A DNA stretch of 64,000 nucleotides from Adiantum capillus-veneris (lineage: Eukaryota > Streptophyta > Polypodiopsida > Polypodiales > Pteridaceae). The DNA is taken from the NCBI GenBank assembly GCA_014529385.2, contig CM043942.1:49610274-49674273 (forward strand). Reading direction: 5' to 3'. Below are positions 44,052-54,845 of the stretch, piece after piece (within the stretch, counting starts at the first letter, position 1; each line of letters begins with the position of its first letter). A program made the position numbers and the translations under genes. The notes beneath the pieces are model-generated. The model saw nothing but the letters and a program-made list of their open reading frames with translations, had not been told where the DNA came from and made no database searches.

Positions 44052-45412
44052 GTGTCACTACCGGTTGAACAAATGCTAAGCCTTGTATTGGCTTAAGAGT
44101 AGCAGAGTCACACGCCGTCTTTAACTTATAGGTCTTTGTTCTTTTTTATCTTGCTCGCCCAATGCCTTCTTTGATTCACAACCCATGAGGCAAGCGCATG
44201 CACGCACACCTGTGTTTAACAAAACTTGGAAAACATACAAATAAGAGTCATATTGAGTATATTTGAACGTTTTTAGATTTATTTTCCACAATTTCAGAGG
44301 TCGTCTCTTATAGGTCTTTGCTCGTTTTGATGCGTGCATGTGAGCAAATGCACACCCTTGTTTTTCAAAACTTGGAGAACCTACAAATAAGAGTCATAGT
44401 GAGTATATTTGAAGGTTTTTAGATTTAATTTTCCACCATTTAAGAGGTCATCTAACCTTCAAATGTTTAATTTGACAGTAAATTTCAAATTTTGTAGGTG
44501 GGATTACAGGTTTATTTCGAGCATGTGCAGTATGCAAACACATTCTCTCATAATGATTTTCACACTTCGAAAGGAGTACCAAAATGTCATCCAAAGAGTT
44601 TCATAAAAAAGTCACGAGGTAATTTATTTTTAAAAAAATTAAACACTAGATTTTTTGTCCATCTCCCCCACTTCAAGTTGGGTGCCTTGTGCACACACAA
44701 ACTTACACACCTTTCTTTGTTTACCGATTTAGCTCTTCACTTATGGGTAAGGTCAGCCCATGATTCTTCCATGCCGTGTGAATGGTGTATATGATGAGAT
44801 TGCCTCGCTCCATATTCTCTAAGTTTAATTTTTCCAAGAATCCCCATCAATTTAAACTTTTCTATGGAACTTCTCTCCTAGATTTGCCCCCTTACTCACT
44901 ATGTAATATCAGGCACACTTGCTAGTTGGCCTTCTTTGACACCGCTCATACCACTAGGGTTGCACTAGTCCTCTCAATTGTGCCATAGATCTGAGTCCAA
45001 ACTATGAAAGCTGTAGATCATGCCGAATAGTGAGCAGTAGCATACTTTTGGTCGAGCAGGGGCGCGCCCAAAATGGGGGTGGGTGCGTAAGGGACGGATA
45101 ATACATCATACAAAACACGCACATACTGGCGCGCGCACACACACTATGTTTTATAGTGTCATGATTCAACCTTGTAGAACGAGTCCAATACTTAAACACC
45201 AAGCTACACATTCATTATTCCCCTTTAAATAACACTAGTATGTGACCCGCGCGTTGCTGCGGCTAAGAAGAAGCAATCATGGCACTCTCCTCCCTCACCT
45301 TCCCCTAACGGTGGCAGCATGTACATATATACATTAGTATGTGACCCGTGCATCGATGTGGTTGAGAAGAAGCGATTGTGGCACTCTCCTCCCTCACCTT
45401 CTTCGAAGGTGG

Positions 45413-45416
<4 letters not shown>

Positions 45417-45454
<38 letters not shown>

Positions 45455-45594
45455 CACACACATGTCACATACATACACACACGCATGTCCATGCTTTGAC
45501 ATCGGCCTAGCTATGATCTTAGAAGAGGATTCACACAATCAAATGCACTCTTGTCGAATTTAATAATGGGCTTTTCATAAACCTCCTCCCTCTC

Positions 45595-45642
<48 letters not shown>
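45417..45642. repeat. (AT)n and (CT)n microsatellites, left arm
   Basis: (AT)n at about 45,417-45,452 and (CT)n at about 45,594-45,643. The Tyr-Ile repeat ORFs across the AT tract are translation artefacts. Just upstream, two diverged direct copies of TATGTGACCCG(C/T)GC(G/A)T and CACTCTCCTCCCTCACCTTC occur about 100 bp apart. Confidence 0.85.
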
Positions 45643-45644
<2 letters not shown>

Positions 45645-46303
45645 CCCCTACACCCCGCGAAAAACTTGATTACATTTAGAGTTGGCATGTGGATGGATTA
45701 ACTTTGCCATAAGCAAACCAATCCCCCTCTATTTGTAGAAACATACTCAACCCTCCAGGTTTCTTTAGTCTCTCTTTTGTGTACGCGTGCGTATACACAC
45801 TCATCCCAACAATCAACAACTCGGTGGGGGAGGGGACGAGGGTGCTCGTGACACATGGAGGTGTCAATTTTTCAAGAAATTTAAGAAAGAGTAGAGGAGT
45901 ACCTCTTTAGAGTAATTTTTAAAATTTTAAAAATATTAAATTACACAATTTGTAAAAATAATATCAATATTGGTCTTGAAAACATTCCCTTGAAAAAAAA
46001 ATCCAAATATATCTTTAAAAGCCATATTTGCATTGAGTAGAAAAAACCTCCTCAAACTTATCTTTTTTTAATGATTTATCCTCGTAGAGGAGAAAGTCTT
46101 TTGTCAAAAAAAAACAAAGGAAGAGTTTTTTTATTTTTCATTGTCTTTAGGAGAGGCTTTTCTTGTAGTTTTTGGTTTTTTAATTTGTGCGTGTAGCTAG
46201 TTGTACTTGGTTCTCACATTTCCAATTTGTTCCTCTAGTTCTCTCAAATTCATCATCATCTAGGTATTCTCAGAGATTTTTCAAATAATACGAATAAGCC
46301 TTT

Positions 46304-46305
<2 letters not shown>

Positions 46306-46346
<41 letters not shown>

Positions 46347-46542
46347 AGTTAAAATTCCCTTTCTATTACCTACATGTAGTAGATTGGTCATCCAAATTCC
46401 CTTCTAGGAAATAGATTCAGAGTTCAAGATTTATTGGAGGTAGAACTAATCTTCTTTTTCTTCTTCATCCAAATTCCCTTCTAAGAAACAGATTCAGAGT
46501 TCAAGATTTATTGGAGGTAGAACTAATCTTCTTTTTCTTCTT

Positions 46543-46586
<44 letters not shown>

Positions 46587-46644
46587 TTTACTGAAAACTG
46601 AAGATACTTTGTTGTGAGTAGTTGTTGAAAATCAACGTCTCTAT

Positions 46645-46696
<52 letters not shown>

Positions 46697-46732
46697 CTAT
46701 TTCTTTTCATTGATCAGTGTCTCTATATTGTC

Positions 46733-46763
<31 letters not shown>

Positions 46764-46806
46764 TATTTCTTTTTCTTTTCATTGATCAGTGGCTCTATAT
46801 TGTCTG

Positions 46807-46871
<65 letters not shown>

Positions 46872-46882
46872 AATTCACCCAC

Positions 46883-46941
<59 letters not shown>

Positions 46942-47065
46942 TAATTAAAATTTCCTTTTTGTTGCCTACATGTAGTAGATTGGTTATCCAAATTCCCTTC
47001 TAAGAAACAAATTAAGAGTTCAAAATTTATTGGAGGTAGAACTAATATTCTTTTTCTTCTTCATC

Positions 47066-47101
<36 letters not shown>

Positions 47102-47205
47102 TTTACTAAAAATTGAGGATATTTTAATGTGAGTAATTGTTGAAAATCAACGCCTCTATGATCTCTCTCTCTCTCTCTCTCCCCTATTTCTTTTCATTGA
47201 TCAGT

Positions 47206-47287
<82 letters not shown>

Positions 47288-47391
47288 ACACACAACGTCT
47301 CTTTGCTCTCTTCTTCTCGTTGATTGGCTCTCTCTTTTAACACACACAACCTCTATCAACTCTCTTCTTCTCATTGATTGATGCCCTCTGA

Positions 47392-47436
<45 letters not shown>

Positions 47437-47539
47437 GTGAACTACATTTGGAGTTGGCATATGGTTGGCTTAACTTTGCGATAAGCAAGCAAACCCCCCC
47501 TCTATTCATAGAAAGATACTCAACTTTCGAGTTTTCCTT

Positions 47540-47582
<43 letters not shown>
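46306..47582. repeat. Cluster of (GA)n/(CT)n/(AT)n tracts with duplicated spacers, left arm
   Basis: Long dinucleotide tracts lie at about 46,306-46,345, 46,547-46,574, 46,650-46,694, 46,739-46,761, 46,809-46,868, 46,887-46,942, 47,163-47,181, 47,209-47,238, 47,239-47,284 (AT), 47,399-47,435 and 47,540-47,582. The spacers are repeated too: CTCATTGATCAGTG(G/T)CTCTATATTGTCTGACC-like text occurs twice, and the CCAAATTCCCTTCTA(A/G)GAAA block occurs four times (one with both A and G states). The frames of Leu-Ser or Arg-Glu repeats are not genes. Confidence 0.9.
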
Positions 47583-47586
<4 letters not shown>

Positions 47587-47969
47587 CGTACACACTCATC
47601 GCAAAAAATCAACAACTTGGTGGGAGAGGGGACGGGATAGCACGTTTCTCGTGACTTATGGAGATGTCAATTTTTCTAGAACTTTAAGAAAGAGTATATG
47701 AGTGTCTCTTTAGAGTAATTTTCAAAATTTTAAAATACAAAGTTATAGAATTTATTAAAATAATATCAATATTGATCTTGAAAAAATCCCCTTGAAAATA
47801 ATAATCCTAATATATCTTCAAATTCAAAAGTCAAATTTGCATTGAGGAGTAAAATTCCCCTCCAATTTACCTTTTTTGTATGAGACATATTTCTTTTGGC
47901 AAAAGAAAGAAAGTAAATCTTTTTTTTCATTGTCAAAAGGAGGTCATTCCACAAGTCCCCTTTTTTATT

Positions 47970-48990
47970 TTTAATAGCAAAACTCACAATTTTGAGTGAA
48001 TTATATTTATCAACCCAAATAATTACAAGGTCTTGTCATGCTCATGTTGAGCCATGACATCATCCAGGGACCATAATTACAACGGCTATCAGGGCAGCCA
48101 TCCCACCCAACTCGCCCCCTTATCCTTGATACAAAGGGTCCCTTATCATGTTCTTTTGAGATCTTTTAATTATCGATAGCCAAGATTTTCCCCTGTCCTA
48201 GGTGTGCCCTCTACTGTCAACAAAGCGCAAGTAGTCCTAGACCAATCCTCCGAGTGTTGCTTGCATCCGAGCATCCATATTAGCACTTTGCTTTCTTGTA
48301 TAATTTCTGCGAAGCTTGCCACCGCAAGACCTCCTTCAAACACACGGCGGTTCCTTGTCTGCCATACATTATGTAAGAAGACGTACCTGACGATTTGAGT
48401 GTTGATGAGGATGTCAGGATCACCCAAATTCTTCCCTCCAAGGAAGAGATCATCTTGTAAAAACTAATTTTCCATGTTCTTTGGACCCACTTACATATTT
48501 TCCCTGTGAGGCCTTTGATAGTTGGGCAATCCATGAAGAGGTGAGCCATATCTTCACTAGCCAACATGCATCCTGACCCAATCCCTCTTTCCTAAATCTT
48601 CACCCCCGTCGATAGAGCACCCCAGATTACCTTCCACAAAAATACCTTCATGTGTTGCGGAACCTTTGGCTTCCAGATGTTCTCCATTACTTGCTCCCAC
48701 CTTTCCTCCGGCCATTGATCTTGTTCAGGGGGCTAGACCAATTCTTCTTATGTATCATTGTCTGATAGATGTCTTTAGGATGGGGTTTCCATAAGAGACT
48801 GCTTCTGGGCCATTTCCAGGCATTCCCGTTTAACTCCGAATCACAGATAGGCATCACTATATTGACAAGCTCTTTCCTCACTTTGTGGACCAACAAGACC
48901 TCCAAGATATTTAGTTGGTACTGGGTAACTAGAAGGTCAATGGTTTTCCAACTCTTGTTGTCACCGTCCCATAAGTGCCCCAGTCTACAA
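47970..48990 (-). pseudogene. LINE 3' end (ORF2 C-terminal zf-RVT-like region), left arm
   Basis: The minus strand carries LLVHKVRKELVNIVMPICDSE, WSSPLNKI, then (frameshifted) SEDMAHLFMDCPTIKGLTGKICKWVQRTWKISFYK and a degenerate tail with IVRYVFLHNVWQTRNRRVFEGGL. This is the same family as the LINE at 21.5-25.7 kb. The 3' end carries ACTCACAATTTTGAGT (one base off the family palindrome) near 47,983. It is 5'-truncated near 48,990. It is mirrored at 56,050-57,095. Confidence 0.88.
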
Positions 48991-49370
48991 GTCTTACTCC
49001 TTCACTTTTGCACTTTAGATTAAATGTTTTGTATTTAAACAAGTGATAAAATCACGAGGCTTTCCCTTAATGGATGAACAAAGAACTCTCGTACTAAATC
49101 GGCACTCTCTGTCTCAAATGTAAGTAGAGTTGCTCTTCTTTCTCACTGAGTTTCAAAAAAGCATATTTCATATTGAATTGTGTTTAGCCCAAGCTCTACA
49201 GTTATTGAAAAGAGTGAAAAATTCACGAGGCGTGCATATATGAAATCAAGACAACAGGAAAATATTCGCAAGTGATAAAGAGGAATATCAAATGTTAAAA
49301 TAGCTTGTATACAAAGTAGAAGTTTGGCGCTTGTGTATACATCTGGAAAAAAGCTTAGCAAAGGAAGTGA

Positions 49371-49463
49371 ATGTTGTAGGTGATGTTGGGGGGGTTGAGG
49401 GAGGGGAAGGGGGGGGGGGGGGGGGAGGGAGAGAGAGAGAGGGGGGAGGGGGGGGGGAGGGGG
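49371..49463. repeat. G-rich low-complexity tract
   Basis: Runs of G up to 18 and a short (GA)n follow the endonuclease stop on the minus strand. The right-arm partner (55,602-55,655) is C/T-rich and shorter. On the G-rich strand it has G-quadruplex-forming potential. Confidence 0.8.
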
Positions 49464-49464
49464 T

Positions 49465-50136
49465 TTACTTTGGGAGCAAAAGATGTATAGAAGAGTGATC
49501 TACTGTGGATGGCATAGGAGTTTTTAGCCAAATGTGATCGAGCTTCAAGTTGTACACTGTGGTCACATCATGGATTTTTTGTTTGTATCCATGAGAGTGT
49601 AGTTCCCTTTCCAAGAGTTGATAGTGAGTATTTTTGAGGTTGTTGTCAATGTTGAAGTCGCCAATGATGATGCTTGTTTCAATGTTGACAGCTGCATGGA
49701 TCACACTCTTTAGTATTAGTAGCAAGGAATCCAATGGATTTTTTGGTGATTTGTAAACTGAGACTACATGGAGCAAAAGTTCTCCGTGTATAGAAATGAA
49801 AGCTTCAATGACTTCAATTCCAAGGGCTGATAGTTTCTTTGTGGAGTGAACAATGACATGGTACTTGTGAAAGATTGACATACCAAATTTGTTGTAATAG
49901 TGAATGTGGTTGAAATCTGGTGGAAGTGGGTTAAAGAAAGTGTTTTGTCTTGTTTCTTGGAGGCATAGAATGTCTGACATCATTAAATTTGGATCACTTT
50001 TAATTTGGTGAAGATGCTTCTGGATGGAGACAACATTTAGGGATTGAATGATGTAGTGTGTCTTGGAAGTGGAAGCAAGGAGATCAAGTGTTCCCATCTG
50101 GCGTTGTGTTTTTAGTCTCTCCAACTCAGTGAGCAC
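49465..50136 (-). CDS. Endonuclease (EEP/APE-like) domain of a Helentron, left copy
   Basis: This 223-residue minus-strand frame has the exonuclease-endonuclease-phosphatase motif order: SLNVVSIQKH (Asn34), DILCLQETRQ (Glu61), IIIGDFNIDNN (Asp160, Asn162), LDHIW (Asp200, His201) and DHSSIHL (Asp213, His214). These are the metal-binding and catalytic positions of APE-like nickases. It lies directly downstream of the helicase C-terminal region (50,188-50,637) on the same strand. That order (Rep, helicase, endonuclease) is the one described for Helentron-type rolling-circle transposons, whose endonuclease came from a non-LTR element. Compared with the right copy it lacks 9 residues before the final DH. 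Confidence 0.85.
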   Translation of the reverse strand: MLTELERLKTQRQMGTLDLLASTSKTHYIIQSLNVVSIQKHLHQIKSDPNLMMSDILCLQETRQNTFFNPLPPDFNHIHYYNKFGMSIFHKYHVIVHSTKKLSALGIEVIEAFISIHGELLLHVVSVYKSPKNPLDSLLLILKSVIHAAVNIETSIIIGDFNIDNNLKNTHYQLLERELHSHGYKQKIHDVTTVYNLKLDHIWLKTPMPSTVDHSSIHLLLPK

Positions 50137-50187
50137 GATTGCATCAACTTGATTTGGTTTGCAAGTATTGGTTTGAGGATGTGAAGA

Positions 50188-50637
50188 TTAAACATGATCC
50201 TTGACTTGAGAAAGAGCTGTGATAAACCAAGCAAGCGCATTGATTATTGTTGGGTCAAATGCATCGCTTGCATTGTCAGCCTTGTGACCTATGAATAGTT
50301 CGTTGCATTGTGTGCTTGAATGGGGGAGCTGTGTCCTGGATACGCTATTCAGCAAGTTCTTCCCAACCTGGAATTCTTTTGTTGTTTCAAAGATGGGTGT
50401 CCAGTGGTGTTCTATAAATTGAGTGTAGAGACGTGCATTTTCAGCTCGTTGTTTTTCCCCTGTTGAAATGTTGAAGAAATGTATCCATGCGATATGTGAA
50501 TTGTTCCTTTTTTCTACGTGTTTGAGAATACCATCTGCACCATTCACTAGACCGTCGTCCATGTTGATGTTGCCACTAGAAACCTCAACTATCATTTCGC
50601 GTTTTAGCTCCAAGGTGGTTGTCAAACCCGCGGTCAT
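50188..50637 (-). pseudogene. Helitron helicase C-terminal region (motif VI), frameshifted
   Basis: The frame begins MTAGLTTTLELKREMIVEVSSGN, then MDDGLVNGADGILKHVE, a PIF1-like helicase block of Helitrons (DGLVNG). Motif VI is not in this frame, but the adjacent frame near 50,270-50,320 reads TIHRSQG, the expected helicase motif. A single frameshift after the GKN/RTQLP region explains this. About 190 bases separate it from the main helicase frame. It ends (ITALSQVKDHV, stop) about 50 bp before the endonuclease frame. Confidence 0.8.
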
Positions 50638-50824
50638 CTGAGGATCATTTGAATGACAAGATTTTTAGAGCATGTTTTGTGGAAAGTGTCTTTCGCGTGT
50701 ACTATGTATGTCTAGGTAGCCAAGCCATTGAAAACAAGTCGATTATGTTCGTTCTTCAATTTGTTTGTGTAGAATAGATGAGGTGTCATAAATTTGTCAA
50801 ACAATTTGTTTCTAAGAGTAGAGT

Positions 50825-52459
50825 TCACATGGAGAAAATCTTCGTAGCCTTCCGTATTCTGTTGAGAACAAAAATAAAATTTGTGTCTGATTGGCGCATT
50901 ATTTGTGTTAACTCGTGGCATTTGATATGTGTGTGCCAAAAAGAGGGTGTGAGCAATTCAACTGGTTCTTGTGGCTCGCAAAAGATCCAATGGTCCTGAA
51001 CTGGGCTAGCTTGACAAAGATCTCCACAAAAAATTACGTCCAAACCACCAAATGGTTCAATGTGGTTATGCTTGATGTTGCGAAGTCTTGTATCTATGAT
51101 TCTTAGAAGTTTGTTGCCTATCAAGGAGGCCTCATCAAACACAACTAGTTTGAGGTTTTTGTATAATTGTGAAAGCTCAGCAAGGCTACTAGAAGAGAGG
51201 TTGACATTAGCTTGAAGCACGAGTGGTAGACGCAATGCAGAGTGAATTGTTGTCCCCCCAAGATTGAGTGCTGCTTTGCCAGTATATGTTAGTAGTAAAG
51301 CTGTGGGGAGTTCAATGTCAAGTTGAATCGCCAAGTTGTAGTGTCGAATCAGCCCTTGGACTATAGTTTGCAGCACGAAAGTCTTCCCTGTCCCTGCACC
51401 TCCCGTCAAGAAAAGATGAATAGGCTTCATTGGCTTCAATCGTTTCCTGGTTAAAATGTCATCATAAAGGGATCGTTGATCAGTGTTTAATTTTTCAACT
51501 AATGAATGGTATTCCTCGTTCGGTAGTGCGAGCTTCTTAGAAAGAGGGAGCGACCTCGCTGCAAGTGGAGGTCCTTGAAGATCAAGATCTAGATTGTATT
51601 TGTGAATTTCCATTGTTTCTGCACTTGATGAAGTGTTCATTGAGGACTCCACAATGGTTGAATTTGTGGTCTCTAAGCTTGAGAATTTTTTACGGTTCTC
51701 ATTTATTGTTTGAGAGTGTGTGATATATTTCTCTCTCCAAGAGCTAGGTGTTGGTTCAAAGGTTGACTCTTCACCAATGAACTGTAAAAACAATAAACAA
51801 AGCTCATGATAATGTCTCTCAGAGTCCTTCTCCAATTTGAAATTGATAAACCTAATAATGCAAGTTTTTTTGTTCTTTTGAGGACAGCCACGAACGAGCT
51901 TGTAGTTGCTAGCGTATTCAGCCAAGCATAAGCACTGTAGATTAGGTGGACAGCGTGCGTACTTTGTGACTAGGTCATCGAAGAATATATTTGTGTCCTC
52001 AGGCTGCAAAGAATCCAACATGGCTCTTCTTTTCAACAACAATGTCCTCTTGGCGCTCCAATCAGCATTTATAAACACAAATTCTCTGCTAGCACTATGC
52101 AAAGGTACCGACAATGCAATGTATGCTACTTGTTGTGATGTCATTTCTTGTGCGTTGATCAATGCGCCACCAATATTTTTCAAGCGTTCCAACGTTGGTA
52201 AGTTGTTCTTCTTGCAAGCTTCAACCACGTGTTTGATTGCTTTGCTTACGGAGCTGTCATTTTTTGTCATGTATGATGTGCAATATGCAGCTGCATCGTG
52301 TCCATTGAAAATAAATTGAATATCAATATTTGCATCCCACAATGCACAAAGTTTCTTGTTGAAGTTATTTGTGAAAATGTCCTTGGGGTCTCTTTTCAAA
52401 AGAAGTGTTGGCTCTGTTATGTTTATGCAAAGTGCTTGGAGGTAGTCCTCTTCGTCCAT
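50825..52459 (-). CDS. Helitron Rep Y2 motif and PIF1-like helicase
   Basis: A 544-residue frame. Residues 53-67 (GHDAAAYCTSYMTKN) carry the two-tyrosine motif YxxxYxxK (Tyr59, Tyr63) of Helitron Rep, whose tyrosines cut and rejoin DNA strands during rolling-circle transposition. Residues of about 310-540 are a PIF1-like SF1 helicase: Walker A GGAGTGKTFVLQ (about 350-357), Walker B LVVFDEASLI and the GGLDVIFCGDLCQASPV block (motif III), then HELTQIMRQSD. The catalytic residues are intact. It is broken only at its ends: upstream from the HUH part, and downstream from motifs V-VI. Confidence 0.93.
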   Translation of the reverse strand: MDEEDYLQALCINITEPTLLLKRDPKDIFTNNFNKKLCALWDANIDIQFIFNGHDAAAYCTSYMTKNDSSVSKAIKHVVEACKKNNLPTLERLKNIGGALINAQEMTSQQVAYIALSVPLHSASREFVFINADWSAKRTLLLKRRAMLDSLQPEDTNIFFDDLVTKYARCPPNLQCLCLAEYASNYKLVRGCPQKNKKTCIIRFINFKLEKDSERHYHELCLLFLQFIGEESTFEPTPSSWREKYITHSQTINENRKKFSSLETTNSTIVESSMNTSSSAETMEIHKYNLDLDLQGPPLAARSLPLSKKLALPNEEYHSLVEKLNTDQRSLYDDILTRKRLKPMKPIHLFLTGGAGTGKTFVLQTIVQGLIRHYNLAIQLDIELPTALLLTYTGKAALNLGGTTIHSALRLPLVLQANVNLSSSSLAELSQLYKNLKLVVFDEASLIGNKLLRIIDTRLRNIKHNHIEPFGGLDVIFCGDLCQASPVQDHWIFCEPQEPVELLTPSFWHTHIKCHELTQIMRQSDTNFIFVLNRIRKATKIFSM

Positions 52460-53893
52460 ATTCAGTGTTTCTAACCAAGCATCAAACGACAGTGTCGGTT
52501 CACGTTCTAAAGCAAGGAGCTACTGATCGATATGTCTCTTCCTATCGACAATTTATTGTCTTGTTGTGTTGTTCACATTGTTTGGGCATAAGATAATTGT
52601 CCTTCTTGAGGGTGGTCGTGGGAAGCCAAATCGACACAAAGTTTTGTGCTTTTTGCATGTCTTGCGATGTGAGTGAATCTAGACAGCTCTCAAGGATTCA
52701 TCAAGCTCATCCTTGTTCGTCGTTATATATGAATCAATAAAATCCACCACCTCGTCATTCGAAGCAATGCCAAATACAGGTGCGTTTTCTATCCAAAGAA
52801 ACCCATGGTCATGTTGGCTTCCTATTTTTTGGAACTCAGTGACAAAGAAATAATCCATCAGCTCACCGAGAATGGTTTTGTCACGTTTTAGTTCTTTCTT
52901 AGTTTCTCTAAATCTATGGACATAATATCGAGCTGTTGTAGTAGGATCTGATTGGACTAGTGTTCTCATGTAAGCACACCTATTGGATTGATTGTCTTCA
53001 ACAATGTGTGGATTGAGTTTAATCAAGCAATCCATCAACGGCTTCCACCTTTTCTCTGCGCATGAGAATGTAATAAAGAACGTGTGTTGTCCTAATTGTC
53101 GAATCATGGCGAAAACATTGCGCTTAAGTTTTGCTTTGTAGTCAGTGGAAGTCCGCAAATTCTCAAAGTCACTATATCCGACTTGGGATGAAAGTAGTTG
53201 TTCGACATTGGTTGTTGATTGAACGTCTTTAGCTTGCAGCTGCTTGCCTCGCAGCTTACCGTTACGTAAACACACCCATATAGAGCCGAGGACCTTGCTG
53301 ATGATAATCTTCATTGTCTTGAAAAAAATATTCTCGATATCTCCTACAAATCTTCTGTCCACATTCTTAAGCTCCCATTGCGCGACTTTCTGATACCTTT
53401 TTTTTGCCAAGAGATGATATTTCCTTCTTTCGCCAAAGAACAATGCTTGGAAAGATAACTCTTCACAAGATTCATCGTCAAAAAGGCTCAATGGTGCAAA
53501 CCCCTCGCAAGGTGCAACACTCTTGGCTTGTGCATTGTGATCTACAACTTGCTGAGAAGTGTAAAGGCCATGGAAAAGAGTGTCAGATGGTTCTTGGTCA
53601 TCTACACAGTTATCAAAGTTAGGAGAGATAGCAATGTCGGAGCTTAAAGAGAAGGAAGATGACCAAGAAGAATTGATAGTGGCACCATTTTCAAGATACA
53701 ATGGCTTAAGCACAAGTTGATGCAATGCCAGTAGCACAAATATGGGCCGGACAGCTCCACTTAGGTATGCATGATCATATTCTAATTTTCGCTTGATCTC
53801 CACAAGGAGAGTAGCTTGATCGTCTGCGAAGCGAGGAAATACAGTTTGCACCCTAGACAAATCTGCCATAACGTTGACAATGCTTCCTCGCAA
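52460..53893 (-). pseudogene. Helitron Rep domain with HUH motif
   Basis: The 404-residue frame (52,679-53,893) contains GSIVNVMADLSRVQTVFPRF, VRPIFVLLALHQLVLK, the block FFITFSCAEKRWKPLMDC and the metal-binding motif KIGSQHDHGFLWIE (His-Asp-His, about residue 360). The next 220 bp continue the protein across stops: HSHRKTCKKHKTLCRFGFPRPPSRR is readable near 52,610-52,680 and matches the Cys-rich CRFGFPR segment typical of Helitron Rep. The HUH motif here and the Y2 motif in the next frame complete a rolling-circle initiator. Confidence 0.92.
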
Positions 53894-53906
53894 CCCATAT
53901 TGCCCC

Positions 53907-54785
53907 TCAAGTAAGTTCTCTTATTTGGGCAAATGGAATTCTAAGAGACACAAGACGGCGCTCTATAGCATTCAATTGCGAAACACTCTCCATACTTCGA
54001 TTGAAAACTAGCAACCCTTGCATGCAAAAAGGTGGAATTTGTTGACATTTCAATGCCCGCTTGCAAGCAACACATGCATGAGAGTCCATGTGCGAAGTAG
54101 TGACAAGGACTCTCAACTCCTTCAAGAGAAGCAAGTCACCGTCTGATAATAGCCTCAAATTCTTACGAAAAAAAAAACCATTGCAAGAGGCATATGGATA
54201 GCATGGAACATCTAGAATTTTTCTTGCGTAAAGAGTTGTTCGTGATTTTGACACCCTCACGTCACTGCTTGGTTGTAAACTCGGGTCTTTCCACATTTTA
54301 TAAACCTTAGTTAAAATTTGCTTGCTTGATAATGAAGAAGGATAGGACGCTTGAAAGAGCTGAACAATATCTTTAGCACTTGCAAATGGATTCTCATTAA
54401 TCAATGTGGTCAAGCAAGCAATGTCATCTTTGCCCCAAACACAACGTGGCTGTTTAAAATGCTTTGACGACATAGGAAGCCATACACATTTTGGTTCAGA
54501 AATAATGGAAGCAAGTGAAGGTATTGCAGATGTGGATTCTATGCTTATGCCTCCACAAAAAACAGATTTGATAAACTTCTTATTTTGGAAGACATGGACA
54601 ACACATGTCACATTAAATTGTCGGCAAAACAAGATAACCAAGTGCATGTTCAAGAGCCGAGATGTTCCTCGTGTATGTATCAAAGTGTTCAAGTGGTCAT
54701 GCAATGTGGTGCTACCAACAACACTATTTGTCCATGGTGCAATCCATACAGCTCGTTTTTTACTTTTTATTGTTAGCAAGGTCAA
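53907..54785 (-). pseudogene. Helitron Rep N-terminal region
   Basis: A 292-residue frame. Its C-terminal part, CVACKRALKCQQIPPFCMQGLL and then SQLNAIERRLVSLRIPFAQIREL, is the N-terminal block of Helitron Rep proteins. The reading carries on in the next frame (RGSIVNVMADL) after a frameshift near 53,900. The N-terminal 150 residues contain Cys and basic residues (FKQPRCVWGKDDIACL, LSSKQILTKVYKMW), which I do not recognise with certainty. The first Met at 54,785 lies only about 40 bp from the right palindrome arm, so the normal 5' flank of the transposon is absent. Confidence 0.75.
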
Positions 54786-54845
54786 GCATTATAAGGTCAA
54801 GAAGATGTTTTTCCAATTCTCTTTCTCGATTCAAGGATCCCGTTA

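Larger units (their letters stand above)
43585..50210. repeat. Left arm of a giant imperfect palindrome
   Basis: The reverse complement of this block matches 54,822-64,000 in order. Checked by eye: 43,585-43,877 with 63,675-64,000; 44,110-44,450 with 63,130-63,490; 45,000-45,120 with 60,290-60,420; 45,240-45,560 with 59,820-60,170; 45,660-45,900 with 59,500-59,740; 48,050-48,990 with 56,050-57,010; 49,143-50,190 with 54,846-55,900. Homology fades at about 50,210. Arms differ by microsatellite length and small indels. The left boundary lies at or left of 43,585 and cannot be set because the right arm meets the window edge. Confidence 0.92.

Noticed and set aside
45225..47599. ORFs coding for Tyr-Ile, Leu-Ser and Arg-Glu repeats (and mirrored ones at 57.5-60.1 kb)
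   Set aside because: They are translations of (AT)n, (CT)n and (GA)n microsatellites.
51906..52319. 137-codon plus-strand ORF opposite the helicase
   Set aside because: It is antisense to the well-supported Rep/helicase frame and has no motif of its own.
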